A stretch of 64,000 nucleotides of DNA from Bradyrhizobium sp. ORS 285 (GTDB lineage: Bacteria > Pseudomonadota > Alphaproteobacteria > Rhizobiales > Xanthobacteraceae), in contig NZ_LT859959.1 in NCBI RefSeq assembly GCF_900176205.1, forward strand, positions 4,423,001-4,487,000, given 5' to 3'. A model generated the notes under the pieces. It was not told where the DNA came from and made no database searches. It saw nothing but the letters and a program-made list of their open reading frames with translations. The position numbers and the translations under genes are program-made. Every line of letters starts with the position of its first letter. Position 1 is the first letter of the stretch. Positions 1-10,065 of this stretch are shown here, piece after piece.

Positions 1-37
1 GGCGTGCGGCAATATGCTGCGGATCGTTGATGCGCGA

Positions 38-868
38 CTACGGCTTCAGGTCGGGCGGCAATGGCGGGTCTTCCCGCATCAAGGTGATCGTGACACGGCG
101 GTTGGCCGCCAGCGACGGGTCATCGGGGAACAACGGCTGGGTATCCGCCTTGCCGGAGACCGCAAAAATATGACTGGGCGGCAGCCCTTCCCGCTCCAGG
201 ATCTGGCGCACGGCGTTGGCCCGATCGGCCGACAGGTCGAACCCGCCGTAGTCGCTGCGTGACGGGACGAAGCCGGCTGCGGTGTGCCCGGTGATCTGGA
301 CCCGCAACGGCGTCGCCTTGAGCGGCGCGGCGAGCTTTTCGATCAGGCGCCGGGTGCGATCGAACGGCGTCTTGGAGCCGTCCGCGAACATCGAGCGTCC
401 GTCCTGATCGACGATCTCCAGATTGAGCCCCTGCTTGGTCTCCTCGAACATGATGTGCTTGGAGATTTCGGTCATCTCCGGCATGTCCTGCAGCGCCTGG
501 CGCAGCGAGGCGGAGGCCAGCGCGAACTGCCGGTCGGTCTTGAGCTTGGCGCCATTGGTGTGCTGGCGCTCCTCCTGCTCGGGGCTCGGATCGCGCGCCG
601 TCTCCTCCGGAGAGATATGGGCGGCGTTCTTCAGCTTCGGCCGGGTCGGCAGGCCATCGGATTCGACGATGCCGGAGTAACGCGACTCGGTTTGCACGCC
701 GAACGCCTCGCGCATCGAGCCGGCGACGACCTTCAGCTTGTTGTTGTCCATGGTCGAGAACGCGACGAGCATCACGAAGAAGCTCATCATCAGGCCCATC
801 AGGTCGGCGAAGGTCACGAACCAGCCGTGCCCGCCGCCATGCGCGTCGCCCCTTTTCTTCTTGGCCAT
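38..868 (-). CDS. motB: Flagellar stator protein MotB (OmpA-family)
   Basis: This is the peptidoglycan-anchored half of the flagellar stator, 276 aa. An N-terminal cytoplasmic stretch leads into a single membrane helix carrying FADLMGLMM, where Asp22 should be the ion-binding residue. A proline- and glutamate-rich linker follows, then an OmpA/MotB peptidoglycan-binding domain (about residues 150-270, including GFDLSADRANAV and NRRVTITL). The helix sequence looks closer to the PomB-like type than to E. coli MotB, but ion choice cannot be decided from sequence. The start is 37 bases downstream of the motA stop, so the two are very likely co-transcribed. No other flagellar gene lies in the window. 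Confidence 0.9.
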   Translation of the reverse strand: MAKKKRGDAHGGGHGWFVTFADLMGLMMSFFVMLVAFSTMDNNKLKVVAGSMREAFGVQTESRYSGIVESDGLPTRPKLKNAAHISPEETARDPSPEQEERQHTNGAKLKTDRQFALASASLRQALQDMPEMTEISKHIMFEETKQGLNLEIVDQDGRSMFADGSKTPFDRTRRLIEKLAAPLKATPLRVQITGHTAAGFVPSRSDYGGFDLSADRANAVRQILEREGLPPSHIFAVSGKADTQPLFPDDPSLAANRRVTITLMREDPPLPPDLKP

Positions 869-904
869 CCCCTAAGCTCCGCTGCCCCCCACGACGCCGC
901 GCTG

Positions 905-1678
905 TTACGCCGGCACCGGCTCGCCTTCTGCGTGACGATGTTTCTCCGGCAGGTACGCCAGCAGCATCTCCCGGACCAGCGCCGGGCTCTTGGAGTCGCG
1001 GATCATCAGGATGCCGTCGATGATCAGGGTGCGATTGGTCTCTTCGTCGAGCAGCTTGCCGTGCAGCTTGTCGGCAATCGGAAGACAGAACAGGTTGGCG
1101 ACCAGCGCGCCGTACAGGGTCGCGAGCAGCGCGGTGGCCATGAACGGGCCGAGCTTCGAGGGGTCGGTCATGTTGGCGAACATCTGCACCATGCCGATCA
1201 GCGTGCCGATCATGCCGAAGGCCGGCGCGCAGTCGCCGATCGCCCGGTAGATCTTGCTGCCTTCGTCGAGATGCATCAGGAAATTGTCGCGGTCGCGCTC
1301 GAGGTTGTCGCGGATGAATTCGAGGTCGTAGCCGTCGGCCACGTAGCGGATGCCCTTGGCGAGGAACGGCTCGTCGGTCTCGACCTTCTCGAGCCCGACC
1401 GGACCCTGCTTGCGGGCGATCTCGGCGATCCGGGCGAGTTCTTCGACCAGGTCGCGCGCCGACAGCCGGCTCATCGTGAAGGCGAATTTGGCGCCGAGCG
1501 GCAGGCCGTGCAGCATCGCGCCGAGCGGAAAGCGGATCATGGTCGCGGCGATCGAGCCGCCGAAGATGATGATCATGGCGTGCTCGCTGATGAACATCTC
1601 GACGTCGCCGCCGAGCAGCATCATTGTCGCGATCACGATGAAGCCGGCGACCAGCCCCACCCCCGTCATGATATCCAT
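905..1678 (-). CDS. motA: Flagellar motor stator protein MotA
   Basis: Proton- or sodium-channel stator subunit, 257 aa, partner of the MotB encoded just downstream. It shows the MotA/TolQ/ExbB pattern: two N-terminal helices, a large charged cytoplasmic loop (residues about 65-150), and the conserved pore helices GMIGTLIGMVQMF and TLYGALVANLFCLPIA. The start chosen is the ATG at 1678 (MDIMTG), preceded by GGTGGAG. A longer frame reaching 1750 has an arginine-rich, unconvincing N-terminus. It is a compact MotA of the roughly 250-residue class. The 180 bases upstream hold no gene and probably contain the motAB promoter. Confidence 0.9.
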   Translation of the reverse strand: MDIMTGVGLVAGFIVIATMMLLGGDVEMFISEHAMIIIFGGSIAATMIRFPLGAMLHGLPLGAKFAFTMSRLSARDLVEELARIAEIARKQGPVGLEKVETDEPFLAKGIRYVADGYDLEFIRDNLERDRDNFLMHLDEGSKIYRAIGDCAPAFGMIGTLIGMVQMFANMTDPSKLGPFMATALLATLYGALVANLFCLPIADKLHGKLLDEETNRTLIIDGILMIRDSKSPALVREMLLAYLPEKHRHAEGEPVPA

Positions 1679-1858
1679 GAGCTTACTCCACCCGCATACG
1701 CGAACAACCGGCCATCCTGGACGGGCGCGACGGCCCTGCCCCACGCGCAACCAACACTAGATGCGCGCCATTAAGGACGGGTTACTGAATCTGGTAGGCA
1801 TAATGAGACGTAAACAGAATGCGGCGAGCGCACGCACGTCTGCGCGCGCGGACAGGTC

Positions 1859-2221
1859 TCAAGCCGCGGCCGCGCCGGACTTGAGCAGGTTCGTCTCGGC
1901 GAAGCGGACCGCCTGCTCGAACGATTGCTGCATCTTGTTGACCATCTCCAGCATCTGCGCCGGCTCCATCGTCGCCGAGCCGACTTCGAGCTCGCGTGAC
2001 AGCCGCGACAGCGCCGCAAAGCCGAATGTCGCCGACGAGCTCTTGATCGAATGCGCCTCGCGCTTCAGCTCCATGCGGTCCTCGAACTTCGCCGCGAGCT
2101 TGCCGAACTTGCCGGAGGTGTCGTCCAGGAAGGTCCTGAGCACCTCCAGCGCATCCTCCTCGCCGAGCTCCGAGATCAGGATCTGGTAGACGGATTCATC
2201 GAATTGCACCAGGTCGGTCAT
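1859..2221 (-). CDS. Hpt domain phosphotransfer protein
   Basis: Single-domain histidine phosphotransfer protein, 120 aa. The phospho-accepting histidine is His57 in [14 protein letters not shown], the standard Hpt motif in a four-helix bundle. Its ATG overlaps the TGA of the upstream hybrid kinase gene by four bases, so the two products are probably made together. The obvious role is to take phosphate from the kinase's receiver Asp and pass it to a further response regulator that is not in this window. A longer frame starting at 2332 is rejected because it runs inside the kinase gene and is arginine-rich. Confidence 0.88.
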   Translation of the reverse strand: MTDLVQFDESVYQILISELGEEDALEVLRTFLDDTSGKFGKLAAKFEDRMELKREAHSIKSSSATFGFAALSRLSRELEVGSATMEPAQMLEMVNKMQQSFEQAVRFAETNLLKSGAAAA

Positions 2222-4413
2222 GCGACAAGCCTTTCCTTGTGTGTGACGGCCGCGGCGCGAAGCAGAGCGGCGTTCAGTCGATCGCGCGTGACCGGCTTGG
2301 TCACGAAGTCGTTCATGCCGGCGTCCGTGCACGCCAGATGGTCCTGGCTGGTGGCGTTGGCCGTCAGAGCGATGATGTAGATGTCCTGGGCGGGCGGCGG
2401 CAACGAACGGATCATCCGGGTGGCCGTGAGCCCGTCCATCTCGGGCATCATCATATCCATGAGGATCAGGTCGTAGCTCTGCTTCTGCACGGCCGCGACC
2501 GCCTGGGTGCCGTTCTCGACGAGGTCATAGCCGTGGCCGAGCTTGTCGAGCAGCTTCTTGATCACGAACTGATTGGTGAGGTTGTCCTCCGCGACGAGGA
2601 CCTTGAGCGGCTCGACGTTCGCCGGGCGCTCCTCGACCGGCGTCTCGCCGACCGGCACGATCGTCGCCTCGGGTGCGCTGACCTGCTCGACCTCGGGCTG
2701 CGGTTGCGGCTGAACTTCGATCGAGAAAGTGAAGGTGCTGCCCTCGCCGACCTTGCTCTGCACCTTGATGTCGCCGCCCATGCAGGTGACGAGGCGCTTG
2801 CAGATGGCGAGGCCGAGGCCGGTGCCGCCGAAGCGGCGCGAGATCGAGTTGTCGACCTGCGAGAACTGCTTGAACAGCCGGCCGACGGCCTCCGCCGGAA
2901 TGCCCACACCCGTGTCGGCAACCGAGAACACCAGCGTCAGGTTCGGGCCGGCCAAGTTCTCCGCCCTCACATCGATATGGACGCTGCCCGCTTCCGTGAA
3001 CTTCAACGCATTGCCGACGAGGTTGAACAGCACCTGCCGCAGCCGCGCGGGATCGCCGACGACGTAGTTCGGCACCTCCGGCGCAATCGAGGTCGTCAGC
3101 TGCAGGCCCTTCTCCTTGGCGCGCGACACCAGCAGCTCGGCGGTCGCCGTCACCGACCGGTGCAGGTCGAACTCGATATGCTCGATCTCGAGCCGGTCGG
3201 CATCGAGCTTGGAGAAATCGAGGACGTCGTTGAGGAGCTGCAGCAGATAGTCGGCGGACTCGCGCAAGGTGGTCGCGATCTTGCGCTGCTCGGGGGCCAG
3301 ATCCGCCGACAGCAGCAAATCGGCCAGCCCGATCACGCCATTCATGGGCGTACGGATCTCGTGGCTCATCATGGCCAGGAATTCCGACCGCGCCCGCGTG
3401 CCAGCCTCGGCGGCGTCGCGCGAGGCGGCAAGGCCGGCCTGATAGCGCGCGATCAGGATGGTGATGATGCCGATGATCACCGTCAGCAACGCGCCGACCA
3501 GGAGATCGCGATCGCGGTTGAGCTTGAAGGCGGCGAAGATCTCGTCGGAGGCCTGGCCGACGATGACCACCAGCGGCTGGTCCTTGATGCGCTGAAACGT
3601 ATAGATGCGAGTGATGCCGTCGATCAGGCTCTTGACCGTGTAAGAACCGCTGCTCTTCTGCTGAATGGCCGACATCACCGGGCTGCCGGCCAGCGAGGAG
3701 CCGACGCCGGCGGGACCGGCCGAGGCGCGCGCGCGCACGATGCCGTCGAGGCCCACCAGGGTGACGTTGCCCTTCTTGCCGAGATCGACCGAATTGTAGA
3801 AGCTCGACAGATATTCGGGATCGAGCGAGACCACCACGACGCCGCCGAACGAGCCGTCCGGCATGATGATCCGGCGCGTCAGCTGGATCGACCATTTGTT
3901 GGAGACGCGGCCGAAGATCGGCTTGCTGATGAAGAGGAAGTCATCCTTGCCGTCGGCATGGACGCGGAAATGCTCGCGATCGCGCAGGTCGAGGCCGCGC
4001 ATCTTCGGATCGATGTTGCTGGACAGCATGATGCCGTCCTTGCCGATCACGACCACCTGGAACGAGAAGTCCGACAGAAACTGGCTGTTCTTCGCCCACA
4101 GCGACATGTCGAAGCTCTGCGGATCCTTGGCATAGGAATCGCGGACATAGAGCAGCGTCTGATCCGCGGCGCGGATCGAGCGAATGATCTGTTCTTCGAA
4201 CGCGCGCGCGAGATTGGAGCCGTTCTTCAGCGCCGACTGCTCGGTCCGCGCATGCTCTTCCGTGATCGTGTAGAAGATGCCGGCCCACACCAGCGCGATC
4301 GCCGACAGTCCGATCACGGCGCTGCCGAAATGCCCGATCAGCCGCACCATCCTGTCGACGGCCCGGTCGAGCCGGCCGAACAACGGCATCGATTTGGATA
4401 TCAGCCTACGCAT
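2218..4413 (-). CDS. Membrane hybrid sensor histidine kinase with receiver domain
   Basis: A 731-aa hybrid kinase. Residues 1-25 are basic; a first membrane helix lies at about 30-50 and a second at about 305-325. The periplasmic segment between them (about 52-300) has the features of a Cache-type sensor ([27 protein letters not shown]). HisKA follows with phospho-acceptor His351 in MSHEIRTP, then HATPase_c with N box [11 protein letters not shown]1 DTGVGIP and G2 [10 protein letters not shown] proline/glutamate linker leads to a receiver domain (about 603-720) with acceptor Asp653 (LILMDMMMP) and the conserved Lys in TKPV. Its stop overlaps the Hpt start, giving a His-Asp-His phosphorelay. 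The ligand is unknown; small organic acids or amino acids are typical for Cache domains. Confidence 0.92.
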   Translation of the reverse strand: MRRLISKSMPLFGRLDRAVDRMVRLIGHFGSAVIGLSAIALVWAGIFYTITEEHARTEQSALKNGSNLARAFEEQIIRSIRAADQTLLYVRDSYAKDPQSFDMSLWAKNSQFLSDFSFQVVVIGKDGIMLSSNIDPKMRGLDLRDREHFRVHADGKDDFLFISKPIFGRVSNKWSIQLTRRIIMPDGSFGGVVVVSLDPEYLSSFYNSVDLGKKGNVTLVGLDGIVRARASAGPAGVGSSLAGSPVMSAIQQKSSGSYTVKSLIDGITRIYTFQRIKDQPLVVIVGQASDEIFAAFKLNRDRDLLVGALLTVIIGIITILIARYQAGLAASRDAAEAGTRARSEFLAMMSHEIRTPMNGVIGLADLLLSADLAPEQRKIATTLRESADYLLQLLNDVLDFSKLDADRLEIEHIEFDLHRSVTATAELLVSRAKEKGLQLTTSIAPEVPNYVVGDPARLRQVLFNLVGNALKFTEAGSVHIDVRAENLAGPNLTLVFSVADTGVGIPAEAVGRLFKQFSQVDNSISRRFGGTGLGLAICKRLVTCMGGDIKVQSKVGEGSTFTFSIEVQPQPQPEVEQVSAPEATIVPVGETPVEERPANVEPLKVLVAEDNLTNQFVIKKLLDKLGHGYDLVENGTQAVAAVQKQSYDLILMDMMMPEMDGLTATRMIRSLPPPAQDIYIIALTANATSQDHLACTDAGMNDFVTKPVTRDRLNAALLRAAAVTHKERLVA

Positions 4414-4670
4414 GTCTCTCGCCCTCGGAGGACATGCCTAGCGATACAGGCTCGCCATCAGGTAAAGCTTGATGGATAAAATCTTCTCAATGGGCGAGAG
4501 CTGCTTAACCTTCGGCCCGTCCGGCGCAATTATGGGTAATCAGTCACCGCGACTGCAGCGCCCCCGTAATGATCCGGGGAAGATCATCGCACGGCTTATC
4601 GCAATCAGGTCGCAACGACACTGAGCTGATGAGCCGCACCGGCGTCGCGGCGCGGCTCTGTCAGAAATGC

Positions 4671-5390
4671 TCAATGAATTTCGGCCGAGCGCGCCAGCGC
4701 TGCCTTGAGCTTCTCGAGCGAGAAATCGGCCGAGCGCGCGATCTCCAGGATCGGCGTCTCGCGGCGGGCGCACAGTTCGGCCGCCTCGGGCAGGCTGGCT
4801 GCGATGTCGTGGGGGATCACGATCGCGCCGTGACGGTCGGAGTGGATCAGGTCGTCCGACCGCACCGTCATGCCGGCGACACGAACCTGCCCGCCGAAGC
4901 TCTCGGCATGCACCCAGGCATGCGACGGGCCGACCGAGCCGGCCAGCGCCTGGAAGCCCGGGGCCCATTGCGGGATGTCGCGGATGGAGCCGTCGGTGAT
5001 CACGCCGAGACAGCCGAGCGCCTTGTGCACGTTGCTTTGCACCTCGCCCCAGAACGCGCCATAGCCGATATCGGGGCCGTCGATGTCCTGGATCACCACA
5101 ATGCGCGGACCGTGGCCGGTGCCGACATATTCGTAATAGTCGGTGCGCCGCTGCGCCTGCTCTGCGACGCTCATCCCGGACTTGACCACGGAGCGGATCG
5201 TCGCGGTGCGGGCATAGCCGACCATCGGCGGCAGATCGGGAAACGGACAGACCAGAGGCTTGGTCGTATAGCCGATCAGGCGGCGATCAGGCGCCACGAT
5301 CTCCATCGCATTGCAGATGGTCGGCGTGTCGTAGCGCGCGAGCGCCTCGAGGACGGCGGGAGCGACGGGCGCGGCGGCAGGACTTGTCAC
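4671..5390 (-). CDS. RraA family protein (possible HMG/CHA-type aldolase)
   Basis: A 239-aa member of the RraA fold family, whose characterised members include RNase E regulator RraA and 4-hydroxy-4-methyl-2-oxoglutarate aldolase. The sequence keeps DGSIRD (residues around 140) and the downstream SDRHGAIVIP segment, which in the aldolases form the metal and pyruvate binding site. This favours an aldolase or decarboxylase over a pure protein regulator. The N-terminus (ALARYDTPTICNAMEI) is the usual family start. It lies downstream of pssA, separated by about 108 bases, and may be transcribed alone. The substrate cannot be assigned. Confidence 0.8.
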   Translation of the reverse strand: MTSPAAAPVAPAVLEALARYDTPTICNAMEIVAPDRRLIGYTTKPLVCPFPDLPPMVGYARTATIRSVVKSGMSVAEQAQRRTDYYEYVGTGHGPRIVVIQDIDGPDIGYGAFWGEVQSNVHKALGCLGVITDGSIRDIPQWAPGFQALAGSVGPSHAWVHAESFGGQVRVAGMTVRSDDLIHSDRHGAIVIPHDIAASLPEAAELCARRETPILEIARSADFSLEKLKAALARSAEIH

Positions 5391-5498
5391 GGGCGTTTTC
5401 TCCGGATGATGCGGACGGATGTCATCGCCGTCCTTGCATCCGGTATAACTGACGCCTCCTACGCGGCAAAGCTTCGGGCGGCGCGCACCGCCCTGCGC

Positions 5499-6383
5499 TC
5501 AGTGCAGCCGCTCCTGCGGTCGCTGCTCCTGCTCGGGTGCGGCACCCGGCGTGAATGTCGGCGCCGCGGGTGACGGCGACTGCGGGGCTGCCGCGGCAGC
5601 GGCCAGAGCCGCGGCATGCCGCGCCGCCTGCTGGCGGTACAGCCGCCACCCGAACGGCAGGCTCACCATGTACAGGATCGAGACCGCCGACAGGATGTGC
5701 CAGGGATAGACCACGATCAGCGCGACGAAGAACACCACGGCGGCGAACACCGGCAGCACGAGTTCCGGCGAGACGCGCATCCGCGTGGTCTTGCCGGAAA
5801 ACACCGGCAGCCGCGACACCATCAGGAAGGCGATCAAGAGCGTGTAGAGCGCCGTCACCAGCGCCGGCGGCCTGGGCAGGTCGAGGAAGGCGAGATAGAC
5901 GGGCAGCAGCACGGTGATGGCGCCGAGCGGCGCCGGCACGCCGGTGAAGAAATTGGCGGCGAAGGGCGGCTTGTTGGGATCATCGATGCTGGCATTGAAG
6001 CGCGCCAGCCGCAGCCCGCCGCTGATGGCGTACATCATTGCGGCGATCCAGCCGCCGTCACGCAGCTCATGGAGCTGCCAGAAATACAGGATGAGACCGG
6101 GCGCGACGCCGAAATTGACGAAGTCGGCGAGGCTGTCGAGCTCCGCGCCGAATTTCGACTGGCCCTTGATCATGCGGGCGATGCGGCCGTCGATGCCGTC
6201 CAGGAAGGCGGCGAAGACGATGGCGCCGACCGCGAGCTCCATGCGCCCTTCGGTCGACAGCCGGATCGCGGTCAGGCCGGCGCAGATCGCCAGCAAGGTG
6301 ATCATGTTCGGCACCAGCAGCCGCACCGGGATCGGGCGGAAGCGGCGACGGCGCAGGTCGGGAGAGGTCGGATCGAAGCTCAT
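5499..6383 (-). CDS. pssA: CDP-diacylglycerol--serine O-phosphatidyltransferase
   Basis: Makes phosphatidylserine from CDP-diacylglycerol and serine in the inner membrane, the step before Psd. The 294-aa protein has several membrane helices and the CDP-alcohol phosphotransferase signature near residues 80-105: DGIDGRIARM, then G, D and D at the expected spacing (KFGAELDSLADF). The C-terminal 40 residues are Ala/Pro/Gln-rich and probably disordered. The start at 6383 (MSFDPTSPD) is preferred to 6434 because the extension is not conserved-looking. It lies 87 bases downstream of psd, an order common in alphaproteobacteria. Confidence 0.93.
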   Translation of the reverse strand: MSFDPTSPDLRRRRFRPIPVRLLVPNMITLLAICAGLTAIRLSTEGRMELAVGAIVFAAFLDGIDGRIARMIKGQSKFGAELDSLADFVNFGVAPGLILYFWQLHELRDGGWIAAMMYAISGGLRLARFNASIDDPNKPPFAANFFTGVPAPLGAITVLLPVYLAFLDLPRPPALVTALYTLLIAFLMVSRLPVFSGKTTRMRVSPELVLPVFAAVVFFVALIVVYPWHILSAVSILYMVSLPFGWRLYRQQAARHAAALAAAAAAPQSPSPAAPTFTPGAAPEQEQRPQERLH

Positions 6384-6470
6384 GATCACACCGCAAAGTG
6401 GATGGTCCAAACCTTGTGCCGCGACGCGGCCCAAGGTCCCGTTAATGAGTCACGCCGACCGGGCGGCGGT

Positions 6471-7169
6471 TCACTGACTCCGGAAGCTCAGGCCGGGCAC
6501 CGTGACGTCGAAATCGGCCAGGATGGTCTCACCGGCGATCGCGGTCTGTCCTTCGGAGACCAGAACCTCGACGCCGTCGGGAAAATAGACGTCGAGCCGC
6601 GAGCCGAAGCGGATCAGGCCGAAGCGCTCGCCTGCCCCCAACGTCTGCCCCTCTCGCACGAACGAAACGATCCGCCGCGCCACGAGGCCCGCGATCTGCA
6701 CCACGCCGATCTTGCCGTGCGGCGTCGAGATCGCCAGCGAGTTGCGCTCATTGTCCTCGCTCGCCTTGTCGAGCTCGGCATTGAGAAAGGCGCCGGGGCG
6801 ATACGAGATCTTCTCGATCCGGCCGGCCACCGGGCTGCGATTCACATGGACGTTGAACACGCTCATGAAGATGGACACCCGCAGCAGCGGCCGGTCACCG
6901 AGGCCGAGCTCGGCGGGCGGCAGAGCCCGGGTGATCATGGAGACGCGCCCGTCGGCCGGCGACACCACCAGCCCGTCCCGCTGCGGGGTGACGCGGATCG
7001 GATCGCGGAAGAACAGCGCACACCAGACGGTGAGCAAGGTGCCGATCCAGCCGAGCGGCGTGAAGATCCAGAACAGGATCAGGCTGACCAGGGCGAAGGC
7101 GCCGATGAACGGATAGCCTTCGGGATGGATCGGCGGGATCTGGGCACGGATGGAATTGCTGATCGACAT
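6471..7169 (-). CDS. psd: Phosphatidylserine decarboxylase proenzyme
   Basis: Converts phosphatidylserine to phosphatidylethanolamine. The 232-aa protein is the short alphaproteobacterial form with two N-terminal hydrophobic segments, an FFRDP motif, and the self-cleavage site FGSR near the C-terminus. Cleavage between Gly189 and Ser190 would give the pyruvoyl-bearing alpha chain of about 43 residues. It lies upstream of pssA, its substrate supplier, and about 120 bases downstream of the ABC exporter gene. Start ATG at 7169 gives [10 protein letters not shown]. Confidence 0.93.
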   Translation of the reverse strand: MSISNSIRAQIPPIHPEGYPFIGAFALVSLILFWIFTPLGWIGTLLTVWCALFFRDPIRVTPQRDGLVVSPADGRVSMITRALPPAELGLGDRPLLRVSIFMSVFNVHVNRSPVAGRIEKISYRPGAFLNAELDKASEDNERNSLAISTPHGKIGVVQIAGLVARRIVSFVREGQTLGAGERFGLIRFGSRLDVYFPDGVEVLVSEGQTAIAGETILADFDVTVPGLSFRSQ

Positions 7170-7289
7170 GGCCTGCTTCGTTGAGATGTCGTCCCTCTGA
7201 CCTCAGAGCGGACCGCCGCCTTGACTAGGTCGCTGCGCGGCGAAGGTCAAAATGATTCCTTAACTGTGGATCAAGGCGGTTCGAAGGGC

Positions 7290-9236
7290 TCATTCGGCGG
7301 CGGTGGCCACCGGATCGGTCGCTAACGGCGGATTTCGGTTCGGCGCGGCCGCCTCGTCGCCGATCTGGGCCAGCTTTTCGCGCGCCTCCTCGGCCTCGCG
7401 CTGCCGGTTCCACATGCCGGCATAGAGCCCGCCGCGGGCCAGGAGGTCGGCATGGGTGCCCCGCTCGGCGATCCCGCCGCGGTCGAGCACGATGATCTCG
7501 TCGGCGGCGACGATGGTCGACAGCCGGTGCGCGATCACCAGCGAGGTGCGGTTGCGCGACACGCCGTCCAGCGCCTCCTGGATCTCGTGCTCGGTATGGC
7601 TGTCGAGCGCCGAGGTGGCCTCGTCGAGCACCAGGATCGGCGGCCCCTTGAGAATGGTGCGGGCGATCGCGACGCGCTGCTTCTCGCCGCCCGACAGCTT
7701 CAGGCCGCGCTCGCCGACCTGGGTCTCGTAGCCCTTCGGCGCCATCCGGATCAGGCCGTCGATCTGCGCCAGCCGCGCCGCCTCCTCGACCGCGGCATCG
7801 TCGGCATCCCAGCGGCCATAGCGGATGTTGTAGCGGATGGTGTCGTTGAACAGCACGGTGTCCTGCGGCACCATGCCGATCTGCGCCCGCAGCGACACCT
7901 GGGTGACGTCGCGGATATCCTGGCCGTCGATCAGGATGCGGCCGCCGGAGACGTCATACAGCCGGAACAGCAGCCGGGAGATGGTCGACTTACCGGCGCC
8001 GGACGGACCGACGATCGCAACGGTCTTGCCGGCCGGCACCTCGAAGCTCAGCCCCTGCAGGATCGGCCGCTCCGGCTCATAGGCGAAGCGGACGTCCTCG
8101 AAGCGGACAGCGCCCGATGTCACCACCAGCGGCTTGGCACCGGGCGCGTCCTTGACCTCGGCATCCCTGGTGAGCACGCCGAACATCATCTCGATATCGA
8201 TGATCGCCTGCTTGATCTCGCGATACACCATACCCATGAAGTTCAGCGGCTGGTAGAGCTGGATCATCATGCTGTTGATCATGACGAAGTCGCCGACCGT
8301 GTTGCGCCCTTCGCGCACGCCCTGGGCGCACATCAGCATCGCCACCGTCAGGCCGATCGTGAAGATCACCGCCTGCCCCGCATTCAGCACGGCCAGAGAG
8401 GTGTAGGTCTTCACGCTGGCGCGCTCGTAGCGCTCCATCGATCGGTCGTAGCGCTCGGCCTCGCGCGCCTCGGCACCGAAATACTTCACCGTCTCGTAGT
8501 TCAGCAGCGAATCGATCGCCTTGGTGTTGGCGTCGGTGTCGGAGTCGTTCATCCGGCGCCGGATCTCGATCCGCCACTCGGTCGCGATGTACGTATAATA
8601 GAGATAGGCGCCGACCATGGTCAGCGTGACCAGCACATAGCGCCAGTCGAACTGCCAGAGCAGCACGGCGGTCAGCAGCGACACCTCGACGATGGTCGGG
8701 ATCAGCTGCAGGATCACCATGCGCACGATCGTCTCGATGGCGTTGCGGCCGCGCTCGAGCACGCGCGTCAATCCACCGGTCTTGCGCTCCAGATGAAAGC
8801 GCAGCGACAGCTCGTGCATATGGACGAAGGTGATGGTGGCGAGCTTGCGGACCGCATGCATGGCGACGCGGGCGAAGATACCGTCGCGCCATTGCGTCAG
8901 GACGGCCATCAGCACGCGCACCGCGCCGTAGCTCGCGGTCATCACGATCGGCGAGGCCACCAGCCAGAATGCCCAATCGTCCGGCTTGATCGGCGCGGTG
9001 TTGGCCCCGGTCAGCGCGTCCGTCGCCCATTTGAAGGTGAAGGGCAGCACCAGGGTGGCGACCTTGGCTGCCAGCAGCAGCACCACCGACCACAGCACGC
9101 GCATCTTCAGGTCGGCGCGATCGCTCGGCCAGATGAAGGGCCAGAGGTGCCGCAAGGTGCCGGCCAGCGTTCCCTGCTCGAGGGAGGCTTGCGGCTGGGC
9201 GGCGCCATGATGAGGAGACGAATCGGGAGGCATCAA
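7290..9236 (-). CDS. Atm1-type ABC exporter (fused permease and ATPase)
   Basis: A 648-aa half-transporter. Residues about 45-345 form the six-helix transmembrane domain with NYETVKYFGAE (246-256), a motif typical of mitochondrial Atm1 and bacterial Atm1/HMT1-like exporters. The ATPase follows with Walker A GPSGAGKST (410-418), signature LSGGEKQRVAIAR and Walker B LVLDEATSALDS. Family members export glutathione conjugates, heavy-metal thiolates or a sulfur compound connected to iron-sulfur metabolism; the substrate here is inferred only. The C-terminal 30 residues are low complexity. The 223 bases upstream are shared with the divergent LOG gene and should carry both promoters. Confidence 0.88.
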   Translation of the reverse strand: MMPPDSSPHHGAAQPQASLEQGTLAGTLRHLWPFIWPSDRADLKMRVLWSVVLLLAAKVATLVLPFTFKWATDALTGANTAPIKPDDWAFWLVASPIVMTASYGAVRVLMAVLTQWRDGIFARVAMHAVRKLATITFVHMHELSLRFHLERKTGGLTRVLERGRNAIETIVRMVILQLIPTIVEVSLLTAVLLWQFDWRYVLVTLTMVGAYLYYTYIATEWRIEIRRRMNDSDTDANTKAIDSLLNYETVKYFGAEAREAERYDRSMERYERASVKTYTSLAVLNAGQAVIFTIGLTVAMLMCAQGVREGRNTVGDFVMINSMMIQLYQPLNFMGMVYREIKQAIIDIEMMFGVLTRDAEVKDAPGAKPLVVTSGAVRFEDVRFAYEPERPILQGLSFEVPAGKTVAIVGPSGAGKSTISRLLFRLYDVSGGRILIDGQDIRDVTQVSLRAQIGMVPQDTVLFNDTIRYNIRYGRWDADDAAVEEAARLAQIDGLIRMAPKGYETQVGERGLKLSGGEKQRVAIARTILKGPPILVLDEATSALDSHTEHEIQEALDGVSRNRTSLVIAHRLSTIVAADEIIVLDRGGIAERGTHADLLARGGLYAGMWNRQREAEEAREKLAQIGDEAAAPNRNPPLATDPVATAAE

Positions 9237-9459
9237 ACGATCTGGAACAGCGGGGGTGTTGGCCTGTTATGAGGCGGGGCGGCCCGCCCCATATAGAGTG
9301 TCCGACCGCCAGATGCACCCGCCCGTCGACGGAATCCGTTGCGGCGGCGCAGTAATTGCATAACTTGATTCAGATCGCCTGGATTGCCCGTAAAACTCCG
9401 CGAACCGCTCCATCCGCCCTCGTCTTGACGCCTTTCAGTTGCAGTGTCACACCCGTCCA

Positions 9460-10062
9460 ATGACTGATATTCGCACCGTCTGTGTCTATTGCGGCTCCGG
9501 CCCCGGCACCAATCCCAGCTTCATCGAATCGGCGAAAGCACTCGGCAAGGCGCTCGCCGAGAACGGCGTCCGGCTCGTCTATGGCGGCGGCTCCATCGGC
9601 ATGATGGGCGCGGTCGCCAAGTCCGTGCTGGATCACGGCGGCGACGTCACCGGCATCATTCCGGACTTCCTGGTGAAGAAGGAAGTCATGATGCCGCTCA
9701 AGGATCTCATCGTCACGCCCGACATGCACGAGCGCAAGCGGCTGATGTTCGAGCACTCCGATGCGTTCGTTGCCCTGCCCGGCGGCGTCGGCACGCTCGA
9801 AGAGCTGGTCGAGCAATTGACCTGGAAGCAGCTCGGCCGCCACGCCAAGCCCGTGCTGATGGCCAACATCGACGGCTTCTGGGAGCCGCTGTTCTCCCTG
9901 CTCGCCCATATGCGCGAGACCGAGTTCATCCGCCCGGGCTTCCAGATCGAGCTGCTCAAGGCCGACCGCGCCGAGGACATCCTGCCGCGGCTGCGCGAGG
10001 CTGCCGCCCGCGTCGCCAAGGAAGAGACGCAGATGGCGCCGGAGATCGCCAAGCGGCTCTGA
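9460..10062 (+). CDS. LOG family protein (cytokinin riboside phosphoribohydrolase-like)
   Basis: A 200-aa Rossmann-fold protein of the Lonely Guy family. It begins with VCVYCGSGPG, has YGGGSIGMMGAVA for phosphate binding, and carries the hallmark PGGVGTLEEL. Characterised LOG proteins cleave cytokinin nucleotide monophosphates to free cytokinin, or hydrolyse other nucleoside monophosphates. In a plant-associated bacterium either role is possible. The ATG at 9460 (MTDIRT) fits the family start; an upstream TTG at 9439 would only add MQCHTRP. It ends three bases before the stop of the convergent VOC gene. Confidence 0.87.
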   Translation: MTDIRTVCVYCGSGPGTNPSFIESAKALGKALAENGVRLVYGGGSIGMMGAVAKSVLDHGGDVTGIIPDFLVKKEVMMPLKDLIVTPDMHERKRLMFEHSDAFVALPGGVGTLEELVEQLTWKQLGRHAKPVLMANIDGFWEPLFSLLAHMRETEFIRPGFQIELLKADRAEDILPRLREAAARVAKEETQMAPEIAKRL

Positions 10063-10065
10063 GCC

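Noticed and set aside
284..1774. 496-residue open frame on the plus strand opposite motB and motA
   Set aside because: It is a high-GC shadow of the motBA genes. The product is Arg/Gly/Gln-rich with no domain, and the opposite strand has clear MotA and MotB motifs.
1859..2332. Longer Hpt reading frame starting at 2332
   Set aside because: The extra 37 residues are Arg/His-rich and overlap the kinase gene; the ATGA overlap at 2221 gives the standard Hpt N-terminus.
2239..4479. 746-residue plus-strand frame opposite the hybrid kinase
   Set aside because: Shadow frame; composition is dominated by Arg, Asp, His and Val, and the kinase on the other strand has all motifs.
7452..9272. 606-residue plus-strand frame opposite the Atm1-type exporter
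   Set aside because: Shadow frame without recognisable motifs; the exporter on the minus strand is complete.
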